From the NCBI GenBank assembly GCA_032622095.1, contig CP136063.1, forward strand, positions 212,989,982 to 213,053,981: a DNA stretch of 64,000 bases. Direction: 5' to 3'. The notes beneath the pieces were generated by a model, which saw only the letters and a list, made by a program, of their open reading frames with translations, made no database searches and was not told the origin of the DNA. This DNA is from Siphonodentalium dalli (taxonomy: Eukaryota > Mollusca > Scaphopoda > Gadilida > Siphonodentaliidae). Each line of letters begins with the position of its first letter. The stretch's first letter is position 1. The position numbers were made by a program, and so were the translations under genes. Shown piece by piece: positions 1 through 13,292 of this stretch.

Positions 1-2257
1 TGTACATACGGTGTGGTGAACGTTTTTCGCAGTGGCGTTGTGGACGAGTACCCCAAGTTCATTCCGGGCTTGGTTTGGTGATTGAGACTGTTACCTGTTC
101 GATTGTGGACAGTTGTTAAGACGGTCTGATTTCGGTTCCTCTGATAACCGGACAAGTTTGAATTCTGCGAAAACGGGCTTAATCATTGACAATTTCCACT
201 AAATACGAGAGTAGAGATTCGTGCCTATCGATTCATGGCACGATCCACGGTCTGACTTCATTCGACTCCGGGCTGATGTTGATATTGACAGTGTTGTGAC
301 TTAGTATAAAAACACTGGCACATTTACTGACACAGAGGATACAGGTACAATTCACAAGCGCGTCAATGTCAACAGCAACACCGTAAACGATGGAACGGAC
401 GCCGCGCAGTGACGGATGATCACATATCTACAATTCCAACTTTACAATTACACGGACCAATTCATCCCGTGTTCATCAATTTTCATTGAAACGTGTTGAT
501 ATGAGGCATTGTCATCATTCGCCTTTTTATCGTCAAGTTATTACGACAATCTACCGGGAGTACACTATTGATTGGATGTTCTTATCAAACTATCATTGGC
601 TGACTCACTGATATTACTAAGTGTCGTGATACCAGCAGTATACAATTTGATGCATCATGCTTTGACATTTCATGGAAAATGTGCGACAACAGGAGAACAA
701 TGTCGCCAAGTCATTGCGCACAGTTATTATGGAATCTGCTGTTGTCTTGAAGGTTCCAATCCCAACTAGCTGTTATTGATATACAGTACCAGTTAAAAGA
801 AGTGGTATATTGAGCGCGCCCAATATCGCAATAATATTGCAAGTGGAAACGCTTATAAGCATGTCGCTTGTGATATTATTGCAATATTTTGCGCTTAATA
901 TCTCAATATTTTGCGCTCAATATTTCGACATCTTGCGCTCAAATTTGTACATTTAAATCAAATTATTGCTTCTTCTATATTGTTTATTGTATAAATAGAG
1001 ACAATGTTTTAGATATGTACACTATATGCACCGTATTTATCTAATATAAATATAACACTATCGGGTCTGTATGAAATTTAGCGCGCTTAGTATCGCAATA
1101 TTTTGCATTGCAATAATAAGCGCGACCGATTTTTGGTATTGTGGTATAATCACGCCTTTTTCTAAATTAAGCACGCTCAATGTCGCAATAAAGTTGCGCC
1201 TAAAAATACCACTTTTTCTGACTGGTACTGTATTGTCATGATGTACGGATTCACCTGTTAAAACAAAAACTGTGTTTAAAAGTGACTGGACAATTTCACG
1301 CCTTACATGTTACCACACAGTATGCCATTAAGATATTTTACTTTTATATGTACATAAATTTGAGTTTTAACTGTGAAACATGTAGCTTTGTTCTTCTTAT
1401 GGCTTAAAAGGGCATGCCGATTCATGTTTTAGAATGGTCGAAATTAGTATTACTCATAACTGAATAGTGATGGGTTGGCTTATCAGCTATTACTAGTATA
1501 GTTTTTTTTATTTACAGCCATTTTTATAGAAGTAGTTAGTGAAAGGCGTACACATTACGCGTGCGCAGCCTTTTTCCGAATTAAATTCTACGAGGCAGAT
1601 AACAAGCTTGATCCTCTGCAAACTGCAAAGTTTCATAAGTATTGTCTATTACGAATTATGCATTGAGGATTTACATTTCATAAGAACTATGATGTCTTTT
1701 TCAGTTACGAATAATACTAGTTTCGACCATTCAAAAACATATGAATCGTAATGCCTACCATATTGTCACCATGGGAACCTGGCTAATATGGTAAATTAGC
1801 AAATTAAGAGAAACAAATTGGTGTTGACCCATGAAAAATACCATTGGTCTGACCTTTATTAGTTACGGTCTTGATATTAATTAAACGGTGTTGAACTGTA
1901 AAAAAACAACGGTCTGACAGTTACTGGTTACGGTCTGCCAGTTACGTATATACTTAAACGGTTTTATACCGTGGAACATGCTACGGCCTGATCGTATGTT
2001 TAACGATCATATGTTGGCAGCAATGTTGCGCTGTCTCAGACAGTTAAAGCGACGGTCTTGATATTAATTAAACGGTGTTGAACCGTAAAAAATACAACGG
2101 TCTGACAGTTACTGGTTACGGTCTGCCAGTAACTTAAACGGTTTTATACCGTGGAACATGTTACGGCCTGGCCTGACCGTATGTTTAACGGTCAAATGTT
2201 GGCAGCAATGTTGCGAGGTCTCAGACCGTTAAAGCGATGGTATTTTTTCTAACAGTG
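1..2257 (-). mobile_element. TIR transposon, cut by window start
   Basis: It ends TTTCTAACAGTG at 2246-2257 next to TA, the same terminus as the element at 34560-37096, and matches that element in opposite orientation over most of its length (for example the ACGGTCTGA-rich subterminal part at 1850-2240). No convincing transposase reading frame is present. It lies 3' of the last visible exon of the partial gene copy. Confidence 0.7.
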
Positions 2258-2339
2258 TACCATGGTTCTCCTGCGAATGATTAACTGCATCATAAGAAAT
2301 AATTCGTATTTCGATAAATTTTGTGAGTTATAACCTAAG

Positions 2340-3240
2340 AATTTGAAGACGTAATAGTTATAACATTCGACGGGAATAACTAACTTACCAAGAGATTCTA
2401 TCGCAATACCATGGTGGACATGCACTGTCGTATCGGAGACATATTTACTATAACATTCGACGGGAATAATTAACTTACCAAGATATTCTATAACAATATT
2501 ATGGTGGACATGCACTGTCGTATCGGAGACATATTTACTATAACATTGGACGGGAATAATTAACTTACCAAGATATTCTATAACAATATTATGGTGGACA
2601 TGCACTGTCGGTATCGGATACATATTTACTATAACATTCGACAGGAATAACTAACTTACCAAGAGATTCTATAACAATATCATGGTGGACATGCACTGTC
2701 GTATCGGCGACATATTTACTATAACATTCGACGGGAATAACTAACTTACCAAGAGATTCTATCACCTTATCTTATAGACATGCACTGTCTTATCGGAGAC
2801 ATATTTACTATAACATTCGACAGGAACAACTAACTTACCAAGAGATTCTATCACCTTATCTTAATGGACATGCACTGTCTTATCGGAGACATATTTACTA
2901 TAACATTCGACGGGAATAACTAACATACCAAGATATTCTATAACAATATTATGGTGGACATGCACTGTCGGTATCGGGGACATATTTACTATAACATTCG
3001 ACATGAATAACTAACTTACCAAGAGAGTCTATAACAATATTATGGTGGACATGCACTGTCTGTATCGGAGACATATTTACTATAACATTCGACGGGAATA
3101 ACTAACATACCAACATATTCTATCACAATACCATGGTGGACATGCACTGTCGGTATCGAAGACATATTTACTATAACATTCGATGGGAATAACTAACTTA
3201 CCAAGAGATTCTATCACCATGTCATGATGGAGACTGTCCC
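2340..3240 (-). repeat. 90/91-bp minisatellite derived from exon end and splice donor
   Basis: About nine tandem units plus the native copy each contain the 3' end of YRDC exon 8 (minus-strand coding for HHxIVIESLG-like peptides), its GTAAGT or GTATGT donor, and about 50 bp of intron. Most units are 90 bp and stay open in the coding frame; some are 91 bp. Confidence 0.85.
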
Positions 3241-3348
3241 CGCCACCACTCGGGTTTGCTGATGTTAAGGCGATGGGTCCTGTCAAACTGACTATATACG
3301 ACAATACCGAACTATCTGGAATTCTGATACAAACTGACTCTTCATTGC
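3202..3348 (-). CDS. Copy of YRDC exon 8, adjoining a minisatellite
   Basis: The exon is 147 nt, phase 1 to 1. It encodes ESVCIRIPDSSVLSYIVS and GPIALTSANPSGGGD, so the conserved IRxPD and TSAN blocks are intact. Its 3' end and donor are the seed of the roughly 90-bp tandem array that follows directly on the minus strand (2340-3240). Confidence 0.85.
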
Positions 3349-4616
3349 CTACAATGAGATTGAACATTGTCATAATTTCGCACGAAGCAACAAACACACA
3401 CAAACCATACAAGCAATTCGTACATTGATACAGTACTGATAAGGGAATACCATTGAATAAGGCAGTTGAATACCAGGACTGGTCACGATTTCAACGCTAT
3501 AGAATGTTTGGATATCAATGCTGCGATAACGTTGCCTAGTTGTTTATTTCCAATAAAAATATTCTCGTTGCCGCAGTGTCCCCCATGCGTAAATATAGAA
3601 CCCATAATATGCCTTACCGATACACATAAAGAACAAATTGTCCCGATGCCTCAGAAGAATTTCTCACCATATTAATATTCGATTGCCAATTTTCCCTTTA
3701 ATTAGATAATGTATTATATAGTTTCATTATTATAAGTACAAATTGGGGATAGCAGACATACTATGAGCTGAAAAGGCCGATAACTTAGTAACCAAACAGT
3801 ATCTCCATTGGACGAATGTAGCAATCACTAACAGTATGGAAAATTCCAACCACATCCACTGTGCCATTTCAGATAACAACGATCAAATGTGTATGCACTA
3901 CATTATTCCGGACGACACATCGGGAATAAACATTATGTTTTAATAACAACTTTTGATATGCATTTTTATATATAATTGATGAACATAACCTAGAACATAA
4001 CTTACAGTGGGCAGGAGTCTTTGTCATTATGTTCTGAACACCACAAATGGAGTGTTTTAAAGCCACATGGCGGTTTGGGCTCCAAAATACACAATATAAT
4101 TCGCTTTTGAATTTGTCTCAGTATCAAAATAGATCGATACATATCTCAACTACCTTTCTACGAGCATTCTGTAACCCAAAAAGACACATCGAAGTAATGA
4201 AAAATACAGATGTGAATATGGTGTTTGTGTCCCAAACACAAAACAGCCATTTGCACGACATGGAACAGAAAAGAGCGTTCATGGTAGTCTATTCCTGATA
4301 TAGTAGCAATAAAGAGCGTTTGTCTGACTTCTGGCGAAAAGATGAAAACGGCTGAGAATGACTGACTTTGGCAAATGTTTTTCAGGGCATATGAAGCCGG
4401 TATATCAATAGTTCGTTTATTTATCGACATATCGTATCCGTCGCCCCAAATTACGAAGAAAAAAAATTTGGAGACTCGAATGAGCCATGTCCGTTTAAAT
4501 CAATTTAAACCAGCTAGTTTAATCAATCTGTTCTCCATATATTGACTGTGTTATTTTGATTAGAAACATATGTCAGACTAATTGTAATTAATTTTCTGGG
4601 GACTATAGAAACGGGC

Positions 4617-4672
4617 TCCGTCCGTCCGTTCGTCCGTCTAGCCGTCCGTTCGTCCATCCGTCCGTCACACCT
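4617..4672. repeat. CCGT-rich microsatellite
   Basis: Imperfect CCGT/TCGT units, followed by a conserved-looking CACACCTTTGAGTACCTTC stretch. Such tails often mark retroelement ends. Confidence 0.5.
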
Positions 4673-4867
4673 TTGAGTACCTTCATGGTGTAATCAACTC
4701 CTCCTACATTTTTGATAGTAGATATTTGAAACTTCAGAGTATTGTTTTACGGAGTTATTAACCCTTTTGGACTTTGAAATTTCAACATGCCGGGAGACAC
4801 TGTGGTCGGCTGACCTTTTATATTATATATACACAAGAACATATATGTAGATGTATATATCACACAC

Positions 4868-5246
4868 CTATAACACCTATAGCATCACCAATGTCGAGGT
4901 TGATCATCCAGTCTCCTTTTGGTACAACGCAGCTTATACCGCCCGGGTAGCAGCGCCCGAAGAACGCCCACATGAGATCACCGAACGGAGGATTAGCGGC
5001 CCGCAGCTGGTCGAGGTTCGATAAACACATACATATTGGTTTCTCGAGTGGTCTCTCCTTGATGTTGTATAACTTACGAACGACTTCAGGGTGTCTCAGT
5101 GATCCGGCTAGCGCGTAGACTGTATCTGTGGGAACTCCCACCACCGCTCCGTTGTCGAGAAGCTTTGCAACCTCTCGTATCGCCTTAGCTCGCCGTGATG
5201 GAAAGAGTGGGCATGGCGGCGGGAGGACACCTCTGTCGCTACTTTT
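4868..5246 (-). CDS. Copy of YRDC exon 7
   Basis: The exon is 379 nt, the same length and phases as 33850-34228, with acceptor CTGTTTTTGCAG and donor ATAG|GTGTGTG. It opens KSSDRGVLPPP and keeps PTDTVYALAG, the K-x-R pair and CYPGGISCVV. About a dozen residues differ from the other copy, several conservatively (V/I, E/D), suggesting some constraint after duplication. Confidence 0.85.
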
Positions 5247-6749
5247 CTGCAAAAACAGTATACAATACGCCTTGTCACTGGGTCGCGGCCATACTGGATA
5301 CACCAACCCCCACCCCGTGGGTTAAGTGCTACAGGTCAGAGTTCTGGAGGGGCATTCCATATATGGAGTTTTGAATATTCATGAATTCCCTAGCACTTCC
5401 TGTAACACTTAAATTGCGGAACGGGGACTATATGGAACCAATGTGATCGCTACCCAGTAACAAGGTTTATTGAAATTAAAGATGCTTGATATACGAACCA
5501 CCACTCTTCAACTATTCCCGCCCAACACATGCGTTCTCCAAAGTTCACATATGAACTGTTAATTTCTTAGTATTATACATGTATGTTGATGTGTTTGGTA
5601 CGACTCTCGAACATTAATCCGCTTATTTTTTTCTTCCAAATGTTAATGTTTTATTCTCAAATGCATTTCCTCGTATATCAATATTTATCACAAACCTTTG
5701 AACATATTTATGCTCTTGGTGATGAAAATATAGCTGTGTCTCTATAATTAGAAATTTTACTTCTCGGAAGTTGCTTTGTTTTTATTGTTTAGCTGAGTTT
5801 TGAACCGGTGATTGTGTCAAACATGTACAATGTGGATGCTATATATTGATCATGGCACGCACATGTATAACTGGCTACTTATAGTGGGATCGTGCTATAG
5901 TGGTATAGTCACATTGCATTCGAGTGATTATATGGTAAATGAACAATTTGCATTCCCGTGTGTTTCCGAAATTGCAAATTAACTGCACTGAGAAAAATAA
6001 CAGGTCAAAATGACTACCTTTGTGTTGGTCATGGATATTTGGAGTCATTTTGATTATACCCGTACCGTCACACGAGTCATCATGACTAACCCAGAGGTAG
6101 TCAACTTGACAATGAAAAAAAATATATAAGTAGATATATAGCTACTGAACATAAGCTACGTTTTATAACTCATAGCTTATCGTATTTAAAGTGTCCCAGA
6201 AACTATAACGTTATCATTCAAGTCGCATATTTTACTCGCACTTATGGTACGAGGTTTATAGTACGAAATTGTGCTTCCGGTGTATGGCCCACGTGCGTAT
6301 TGTTGTTCGTGTAAACTTCTCTTGTTTTTGATTGTTTTAGCAAATAATTGGACCTAATTTGCTTCTTAATAACCTGAAATATTGTTAGCACTGTCTGGAT
6401 TATGTTTGTATATGAAAGGGACAAGATGTTATAACCTCCGAAAACAGGTTGAGTTAATGAGTTCAGTGCCAGTGGGATTACACTTGACCAGTGTTGACAT
6501 GCACGACAATCAGCACAATGTTGTGAATTTCAAAAGACAGATACTTAAGTTTCACAAAAATGTAAACAATTAACTCACAAGACTGACAAGAGTCAACCAC
6601 TGGTGACTAGGATTACGAGACATACAATTATGTAGAAATTAGTCGGAAGTATGACGTCACACTCACAGATCAGTCATGACTCATGAGTCAGTCACAAGTT
6701 TGTTGGCTACAACGTACAAGTACCTGTACAAACGAAGATGGATCATATT

Positions 6750-7192
6750 CTTCAATTTTCATCGAAACGTGATTTGAGAACCACGTCGCCATGACATATC
6801 GCCCAGTTACGGAGTCTGCTATTCTTTTGATTGAAACGCCGGTGACGCTGTGATATTGTTCTGCACGATATATATTTATGAAATGACGGATGATCTCGGA
6901 GATACGGATCCAATTCTTGGACACACATTATCACTGAATCCATCACAAGCTTTTAGTAACGTACTACAGCTATTCTTCAATTTTCATCTAAACGTGATTT
7001 GAGGACCATGTCGCCATGACATCACCCAGTTACGGAGTCTGCTATTCTTTAAATTTGATCGAAACGCCGGTGACGCTGTGATATTGTTGTGATATATTTA
7101 TGAAATGACGGTTAATCTCGGTGATACGGATCCAATTCTGGGACACACATTATTACTGAATCCATCACAAGCTTTTAGTAACGTACTACAAC
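6750..7192. repeat. Two direct copies of about 217 bp
   Basis: The stretch beginning ATTCTTCAATTTTCATC and ending TTTTAGTAACGTACTAC occurs twice in a row with about 10% divergence. It lies inside the 4.5-kb element. Confidence 0.8.
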
Positions 7193-7384
7193 TATGCTCT
7201 AATTAATCGTCCCCTTTAACAAGTTTGTAGGGCGTTAATGACACCGGTTATACCATACCGTCGTTCAACCACGGTAAAGTGGTTGACATGTGGCAACCGC
7301 AGGTAATCTTTCTACAGTAGTATTAATAATATTTTGCGACTACTGTACTCCGCAACTACACTGCGGCACCACCGGCTAATTACA

Positions 7385-7625
7385 GTTGGGCCGCAGTGCA
7401 CTTGTCATTCGGCCATGGTGTAGTTGCCGCGGTGTACGTTCATTAAACTGAAAAAAGATGATACCAACCAGAAATCTAACCACGATGTACATGCCATTCG
7501 GCCGCATTGTAGTTGCCTTTCGGCCATGGTGTACTTTCCGTTCGGCCACAGTGTACTTGCCATTCGGCCACAGTGTACTTGCCGTTCGGCCGCGGTGCTC
7601 AACTTCAGTTACAAACTCTGACACC
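7385..7625. repeat. Minisatellite of about 22 bp, TTCGGCCACAGTGTACTTGC
   Basis: There are at least seven imperfect units in two blocks. Reading frames here on both strands are low-complexity by-products (repeating HSATVYLPFG-like peptides), not genes. Confidence 0.75.
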
Positions 7626-8599
7626 GCGGCTGAATGGCAAATACACCGCGGTGCCAAAGGACACTTGTTTTGTCGAGCGGGGTATACACAAAACAATATT
7701 TCAATTAATAATTTGTTTACGGTTTAATCAACATTCGAAGTTGGTAACTGACGGACATTCGCAACTGCATCATCAATGCAGCGTCAAGCCATGCCAGAAA
7801 TATACACGCTGTGGTGGTTATAATGCTGACTTTAAAAAGGTACGAAGGTCGGCCATGGTAGGTTTGATCATGGCTAATAGCATCATCAACAACGCGGTAA
7901 TATCGGTGGTCAACGTCGTTAAGGGAGGGGGTCAATTAGAGCTTAGCTGTATATATACATGTATATGTACATGAACACGTAGACCATTCCAATGTCCAGA
8001 TGCATCATTTTCTTATCAAAACATGTACGGCTATCTTTCAGAACGAATCGGACATTTCCGCTTTGCTAGGAAATAACCTCTTCCATAATTGGAAACCATA
8101 TTCGCGAAATTCTACATTATATGGCTCTGGTGATCAGGCAATGACATTGACTCGATGACGCATAGCTGCGAATGGAGAATAATTTATTCACTACGGCTGC
8201 ACCAAAATGGATCATGTATTAAATACATTAACTCTCTTTGTGTGAGGTTTGTTTGTTTGTTCATATACCGATACAGCACATCGGAGGTGTACGATAAGCA
8301 AAACACTCAACAATGTGGCAAATGTTTTTGGGAGAGAGATTCCGGTGACCCATTCAAGACCAAAATCTTGTGGCGAGGACTAGTGAGCGCTATAACAGTA
8401 TTTTTCAAACAACATGGTGCCAGTTGTAATTAACCAAAGTTCATTAGTGTGGTCTCCCCATTGTTGAGTATTTTGCTTATAGCACGCTATTTACATACTT
8501 TACAATAGGTTCTCGAACAGAATTTGGCTTTGTTCACATAATGCAGCGTAGGAACTACAACAATTACATAATATTTACGCGATATTTATTATGGTATAA

Positions 8600-10095
8600 A
8601 GAAAGGTCTGAGCGAACCACAGATTAACTATAATAGCCTGATCGGGCTACAATAGACCGATCGGTCTTCATGACACAGTGTTCACTGTTGTTAGGGAGGG
8701 AACTCTAAATTGCTTTCAATTTGAATCTGTTTGTTTGACTATCTGTACACATGTATGTTTATTTTGAATATTCTCAGTAAATAATTATTTGGTGCATTGC
8801 AAAAGAAATCAGAATTAATTTTGTTTAAGTATTGGTTGAGAGATAACAATAAAACAGTTTAGAGTGACTCCCCTTATCCCAGCTGCATGCTGGCTGTGAA
8901 AGACCGATCGGTTTATTTTAGTCTATTACAGATCGGTAAGTGGTTCACCCAGACCTGTTTAAGATATCTGATTGATAATGGTTATACGGTTCAATCCCAT
9001 TAGTGCCCACATATACCAATATAATTCATTCATTGCGATTAATCGCAAACTTTGTGATCAATCGCCAAGTACGGTAGTTGGCGATTTATCAGAAATATGT
9101 TTTCGATTTATCGCAAATTTGGTTTAACTTTGAATGTTCTCAGTAAATAATTATATGGTGTCTTGATAAAAAAAATCTGAAATAATTTTGTTTTCTTTTT
9201 GAAGTATTGGTTGATCGATAATAATAGAACTGTTTAGAGTGACTCCTCTTATCCCATATACATACTGTCTGTGAAATAATAATTGGTCTATTTTAACCTG
9301 GTCGGGCTATTGTGGTAAATCTCAAACATCTTTGCGATAAATCGCAAAGCATAATCACCACGCAGTTAATTGAGAGTTATCGTAAAGATGTTTGAGATTT
9401 GTCGCAAAGGTTTGGGAGTTATTGTATAGATGTTTGTGATTTTTCGCAAAGTTGTTTTAATTTTGAATATTCTAAGTAAATAATCTCCAAAAGAGATCAG
9501 AATAATTTTTTTTGTTTTAAGTATTGGTTTGCTCCCCTTGCATGTTGGCTGTGAAAGACCGATCAGTCTATTTTTGCCCGACCGTGCTATTATAGATCGA
9601 GTTGTGGTTCATCCAGACCTGTTTAAGATGTCTGATTTATTATGTTTATACGGTTCAAGCACATTAGTGCCAACACATAACAATATATCTGCAATAAATC
9701 ACAAACCTTTGTGATAAATCTCAAACATGTTTACGATAAATCGTAAAGTATAATCACCAAGTAGCTAGTTTGAGAGTTATCGCAAAGGTTTTTGTGATTT
9801 TTCACAAAATCGTTTTGTGATTTATCGCAATGATTTGCTCCCCTCATCACACATGCATTCTGGCTGTGAATGACCGGTCTATTTTAGCCTGACTGCTATT
9901 ATAGAGCGATTGGAGTCACCCAGACGTGTTGAAGATGTCTGATTTATGTTTATACGGTTAAAGCCCTGTATTAATTGCAAATTAATTTGATTAATTTCAA
10001 ACCTTTGTGATAGATCGAAAACCTTTGCACTAGATCGCGTATATTTATCGTATAGAAGTTTGCGATTTATCGCAAAGTATTTTTTTTTAATATTA
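8600..10095. repeat. Diverged tandem units of about 330-380 bp rich in TTTGCGATAAATCGCAAA
   Basis: Each unit holds a GTATTGGTT...GTGACTCC, a GCTGTGAAAGACCGATCGG and a CACCCAGACCTGTTTAAGAT segment, around palindromic GCGATTTATCGC motifs. About four units are recognisable. Confidence 0.65.
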
Positions 10096-10179
10096 TTACA
10101 CACAAATTAAGAATTACGGCCCATTAATTTAGACATTCGGACACATTTTACTCCACATGCAGGGAACAGGCCGGGGATA

Positions 10180-10495
10180 TCATGACTCAGTTCTAGTCAT
10201 GCTGACTAAACTTACTTTAGTCATTTTGACTAAACTTACTTTAGTCGTTTTGACTAAAATAGAATTAGTCATTATGACTCAAATCATTGTAGTCATTGTG
10301 ACTAATGCAATATGAGTCAATATGACCCAATGTTAGTCATGTTGACTAAGCATATGCTGGTCATGTTGACTACTACTAACCTAGTCATGATGACTAACTT
10401 TTCCAGGTAGTCATTTTGACTAACAAAAGGTAGTCATCTCCAGGACAAACTGTTGACTACCCTAAGTTAGTCATATTGACCAACCTATTTTTCTC
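10180..10495. repeat. Array of TAGTCATnTTGACTA palindromes
   Basis: About a dozen short inverted units of roughly 20-25 bp form the right subterminal zone of the 4.5-kb element. A smaller set at 6003-6115 forms the left zone. They could be transposase-binding sites of an unseen autonomous partner. Confidence 0.75.
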
Positions 10496-10609
10496 AGTGT
10501 GGATTTTCTGATGTTGCTTAATTATGACCAAGTAGCTTCTAATTATCGGGAAAATAAGACAGGCACAAATTATATTCCAAATATTTTCTCAATATTTCGA
10601 TGTTATCGC

Positions 10610-11730
10610 GTTTGGGTAAAAGTTAAACGTCATTAACCAAACACCGATTGTCAGTCGCATAAGTGTGCCGCATTTGAGAAATCGGTTACATACAAGCAAC
10701 TATGCAAATTTATGCCTTATTTTAATTATTATTTAATAACATAGCTCGTTTCAAATAACTTCTGGGTGAGCATGGTGTCATTTTACATTTTTTGAATAAT
10801 TATTGGGGCCTATTTATATGGAAACTAGTGATAAATATTCCTGATATTCGGTAGACAAGCAACAATTAACGATGAGCATATTCGATACGCGATTTTGTTT
10901 GGGTAATGACGAGTCGTTTGTATAATTCCGCTGACCGGTCTTGTTAGAAAGATGGCCTTAATTCTCTCGATGTAACACAATCATATTGATGTGAATACAG
11001 GAATAATATACCCACTGTCATGCTAAATTGCGTATATATCGGTATATTGAAAATAGGAATCGTCACTATACCCAAACGTCATTACCCAAACGACTTTTTG
11101 TTGATTATGCAATGGCTCGTTGTGGTAATGGCGCGTTTTGGGTAGTGACTATTTTCACTTCGTCGTGTCGTTACATTTCGAATATTTTCCGACCACGGAA
11201 ATCAACTAATTTATGAATATATTGACCTTGTGTGCGTCCAAAAACTGTTTGATCATCCACCTCCAGCTTAAAAAAATCAAATTATCTGCTTTCAACAAAG
11301 TTGCATCATCACCCAAACGCGAAAGAGCGTTTGGGTAATGACGCGTTTGAGTAATGACGATTTTCAATTCGTCATAAAAAAAAAAAACCCTAATATATCA
11401 AATATCGTCCGGCCACGTAAAACAACTTGTTTATGCGAGAACTGACCTTGTGTGCGTTTCAAAATACTTTGCCCTTCACATTGTGCGTATATAAAATTCA
11501 AATTGCATGCGTTTGGGTCATGACGCCGAATAAACTTAAGATTTCCATTCCGAGTTTAAAAGTTGGAATTATAGACAAATTAAAAATGAAATAGCACTGA
11601 GGTTTTTTTTTCGACAAAACGTAAAATTTGCCGCACGCTGCAACTCTACAGAGATACAACGGATGTTTCTTGTCAAAGTACAAGTCGTCTTTAGCATGCG
11701 TTTGGGTAATGATTTTTGAGAATGGGACAG
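10610..11730. repeat. Dispersed GCGTTTGGGTAATGACG motif cluster
   Basis: At least eight copies of the motif, in both orientations and at irregular spacing, lie in about 1.1 kb of otherwise non-repetitive AT-rich DNA. The segment is absent from the paralogous intron near 37.2 kb, so it is part of an insertion. Confidence 0.6.
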
Positions 11731-12267
11731 GCTTTTTGGAAGGTTGTGTGAGATTTTTACTAACATTATGTTTATTTTCTTCACAAATTTCAAATTTTAT
11801 GGCATTCTGTGCAAAATTCCACACCTGAATGTGGATCTATTTTGAGAAAACAAGTTTGCCGGAGAATAGAGAAAATCGTAGAAATTTTATGGCGCATGGT
11901 TGGGACATGTTGTTTCGCGGTATATTTTGCCGACTGTAGTCATTGCAAAGATAAGTGTTGGTACATCGATACTAAACTAGAATTGATTCTGATTAATGCT
12001 CATAACATCAGATACACGGAAATACACACCTCCTGGCTATGGGACAGCTATTGTCTTTTATATGATGAACTAAGATCGCGGGACACGAATTTGCTCTTTG
12101 TGGTAGGTAGAATCACCCATAATTATCGTGTTCTACATAACGCTTCTAGATAATATGTTACTCGCTGATGGCATTACCCGTACGCATCATTCCTTTTAAA
12201 GAAAATGGCACTGTAATCTATAACAAATGGATCTCCAATCGAAATTGTATGAAAGACGTCAACTAAC

Positions 12268-12356
12268 CTTGAATATTGGTGCTCCCACAGGTATGGCGTT
12301 ACCCTGCACCGTTCCGTTGACCAGAAACGCGAATGCTCCATACAGGCCAATGATAC
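12268..12356 (-). CDS. Copy of membrane exon 6
   Basis: The 89-nt exon encodes the same peptide as 37377-37465 (GIIGLYGAFAFLVNG...GAPIFK). The donor is GTTAGT rather than GTAAGT. It belongs to the partial gene copy at 3202-14234. Confidence 0.7.
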
Positions 12357-13159
12357 CTGCAAAGTATGCATACATAATTAGGCGTGCCGATGGGGACAGT
12401 GTTCGGTAACATTAATTTTCTTTGTAATTGAAACACTTACCCGTGTATTTGTTATAGATACTGGTGGGCACAGTGATTCCCAAGGAGGGATTAGACGCTT
12501 CATAGCATGTTTGCATCACACGTACATGTAGATGAGTGGACCCCGCCAACCAAAAGCGCGAGTGAAAAGTTATTATTGTGGAGTAAACACACCACGTTAC
12601 ATGTATTCGTGTACGTATAGATGTATTCAGGGTTCCAGGATAAACATATTTATCATATGACTCAATAATTATTTACGTTGGAAAGTATGTCATAAATCAA
12701 TTTCATATGAACTACTAGTTCATATCACCTTCCGATAATTTGATTGGTTTGTTGACAAAAAGTGTGTTCTGATTGGCTGAATGGCAGCCTGGACCGAGCC
12801 GCATCTCTAACTAAATGCAGGTCAAATTCGTGCGCGTTAATCAACGCGATGCCGAAATTCTCGCAATTATAATCTTGAAATATATAGCTTTGGACATTGT
12901 TATACGATAAATAGAATATGTAATTCGTATTTATCTAATAAACATACGATATAATGTCACAAACTGAGAACAGAATAGCGCACTATATCTTCGCGTGCAT
13001 ATTATTTCTGCTAGTTCACCAGGTGTAATTGGGCGTCCGGTGCAATGAAGTGACGTCACATTAACCTTTTGCTGCCGATGTCATATAGATATTTAGTGAT
13101 TTGTTGCGTTTTGGACATCATAATCAATATATAGGTGTCATATGATAAATAGAATATGT

Positions 13160-13292
13160 AATTCGTGTTTCTCTCATATGATATTTAGAAACTCGTCACG
13201 AATTTTCAGTTTTCTCTCACCGGAGGCTCGAGAAAACTGAAAATTCTTAGACTCGTTTCATAAATATCATATGAGAGAAACACTCATTTCAT
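13160..13292. repeat. Long hairpin
   Basis: Arms of about 55 bp (GTGTTTCTCTCATATGATAT...GAATTTTCAGTTTTCTC) fold around CACCGGAGG. The hairpin is non-coding. Confidence 0.8.

Larger units (their letters stand above)
5986..10499 (+). mobile_element. 4.5-kb TIR element with palindromic subterminal arrays
   Basis: The ends are CACTGAGAAAAATA and TATTTTTCTCAGTG, each followed inward by copies of a TAGTCAT..TGACTA palindrome. The termini resemble the CACTGTTAGAAA elements in this window. The interior holds several tandem repeats and no credible gene. Flanking bases TG/TG could be a 2-bp duplication. The other gene copy lacks the element. Confidence 0.6.

Noticed and set aside
2249-2623. Minus-strand open frame with 30-residue repeats
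   Set aside because: It is read-through of the exon-derived minisatellite, beyond the native donor. There is no evidence that it is an independent gene.
7376-7974. Overlapping 100-150 residue frames on both strands
   Set aside because: They lie over the 22-bp minisatellite. Open frames on both strands with repeating peptides follow from the repeat.
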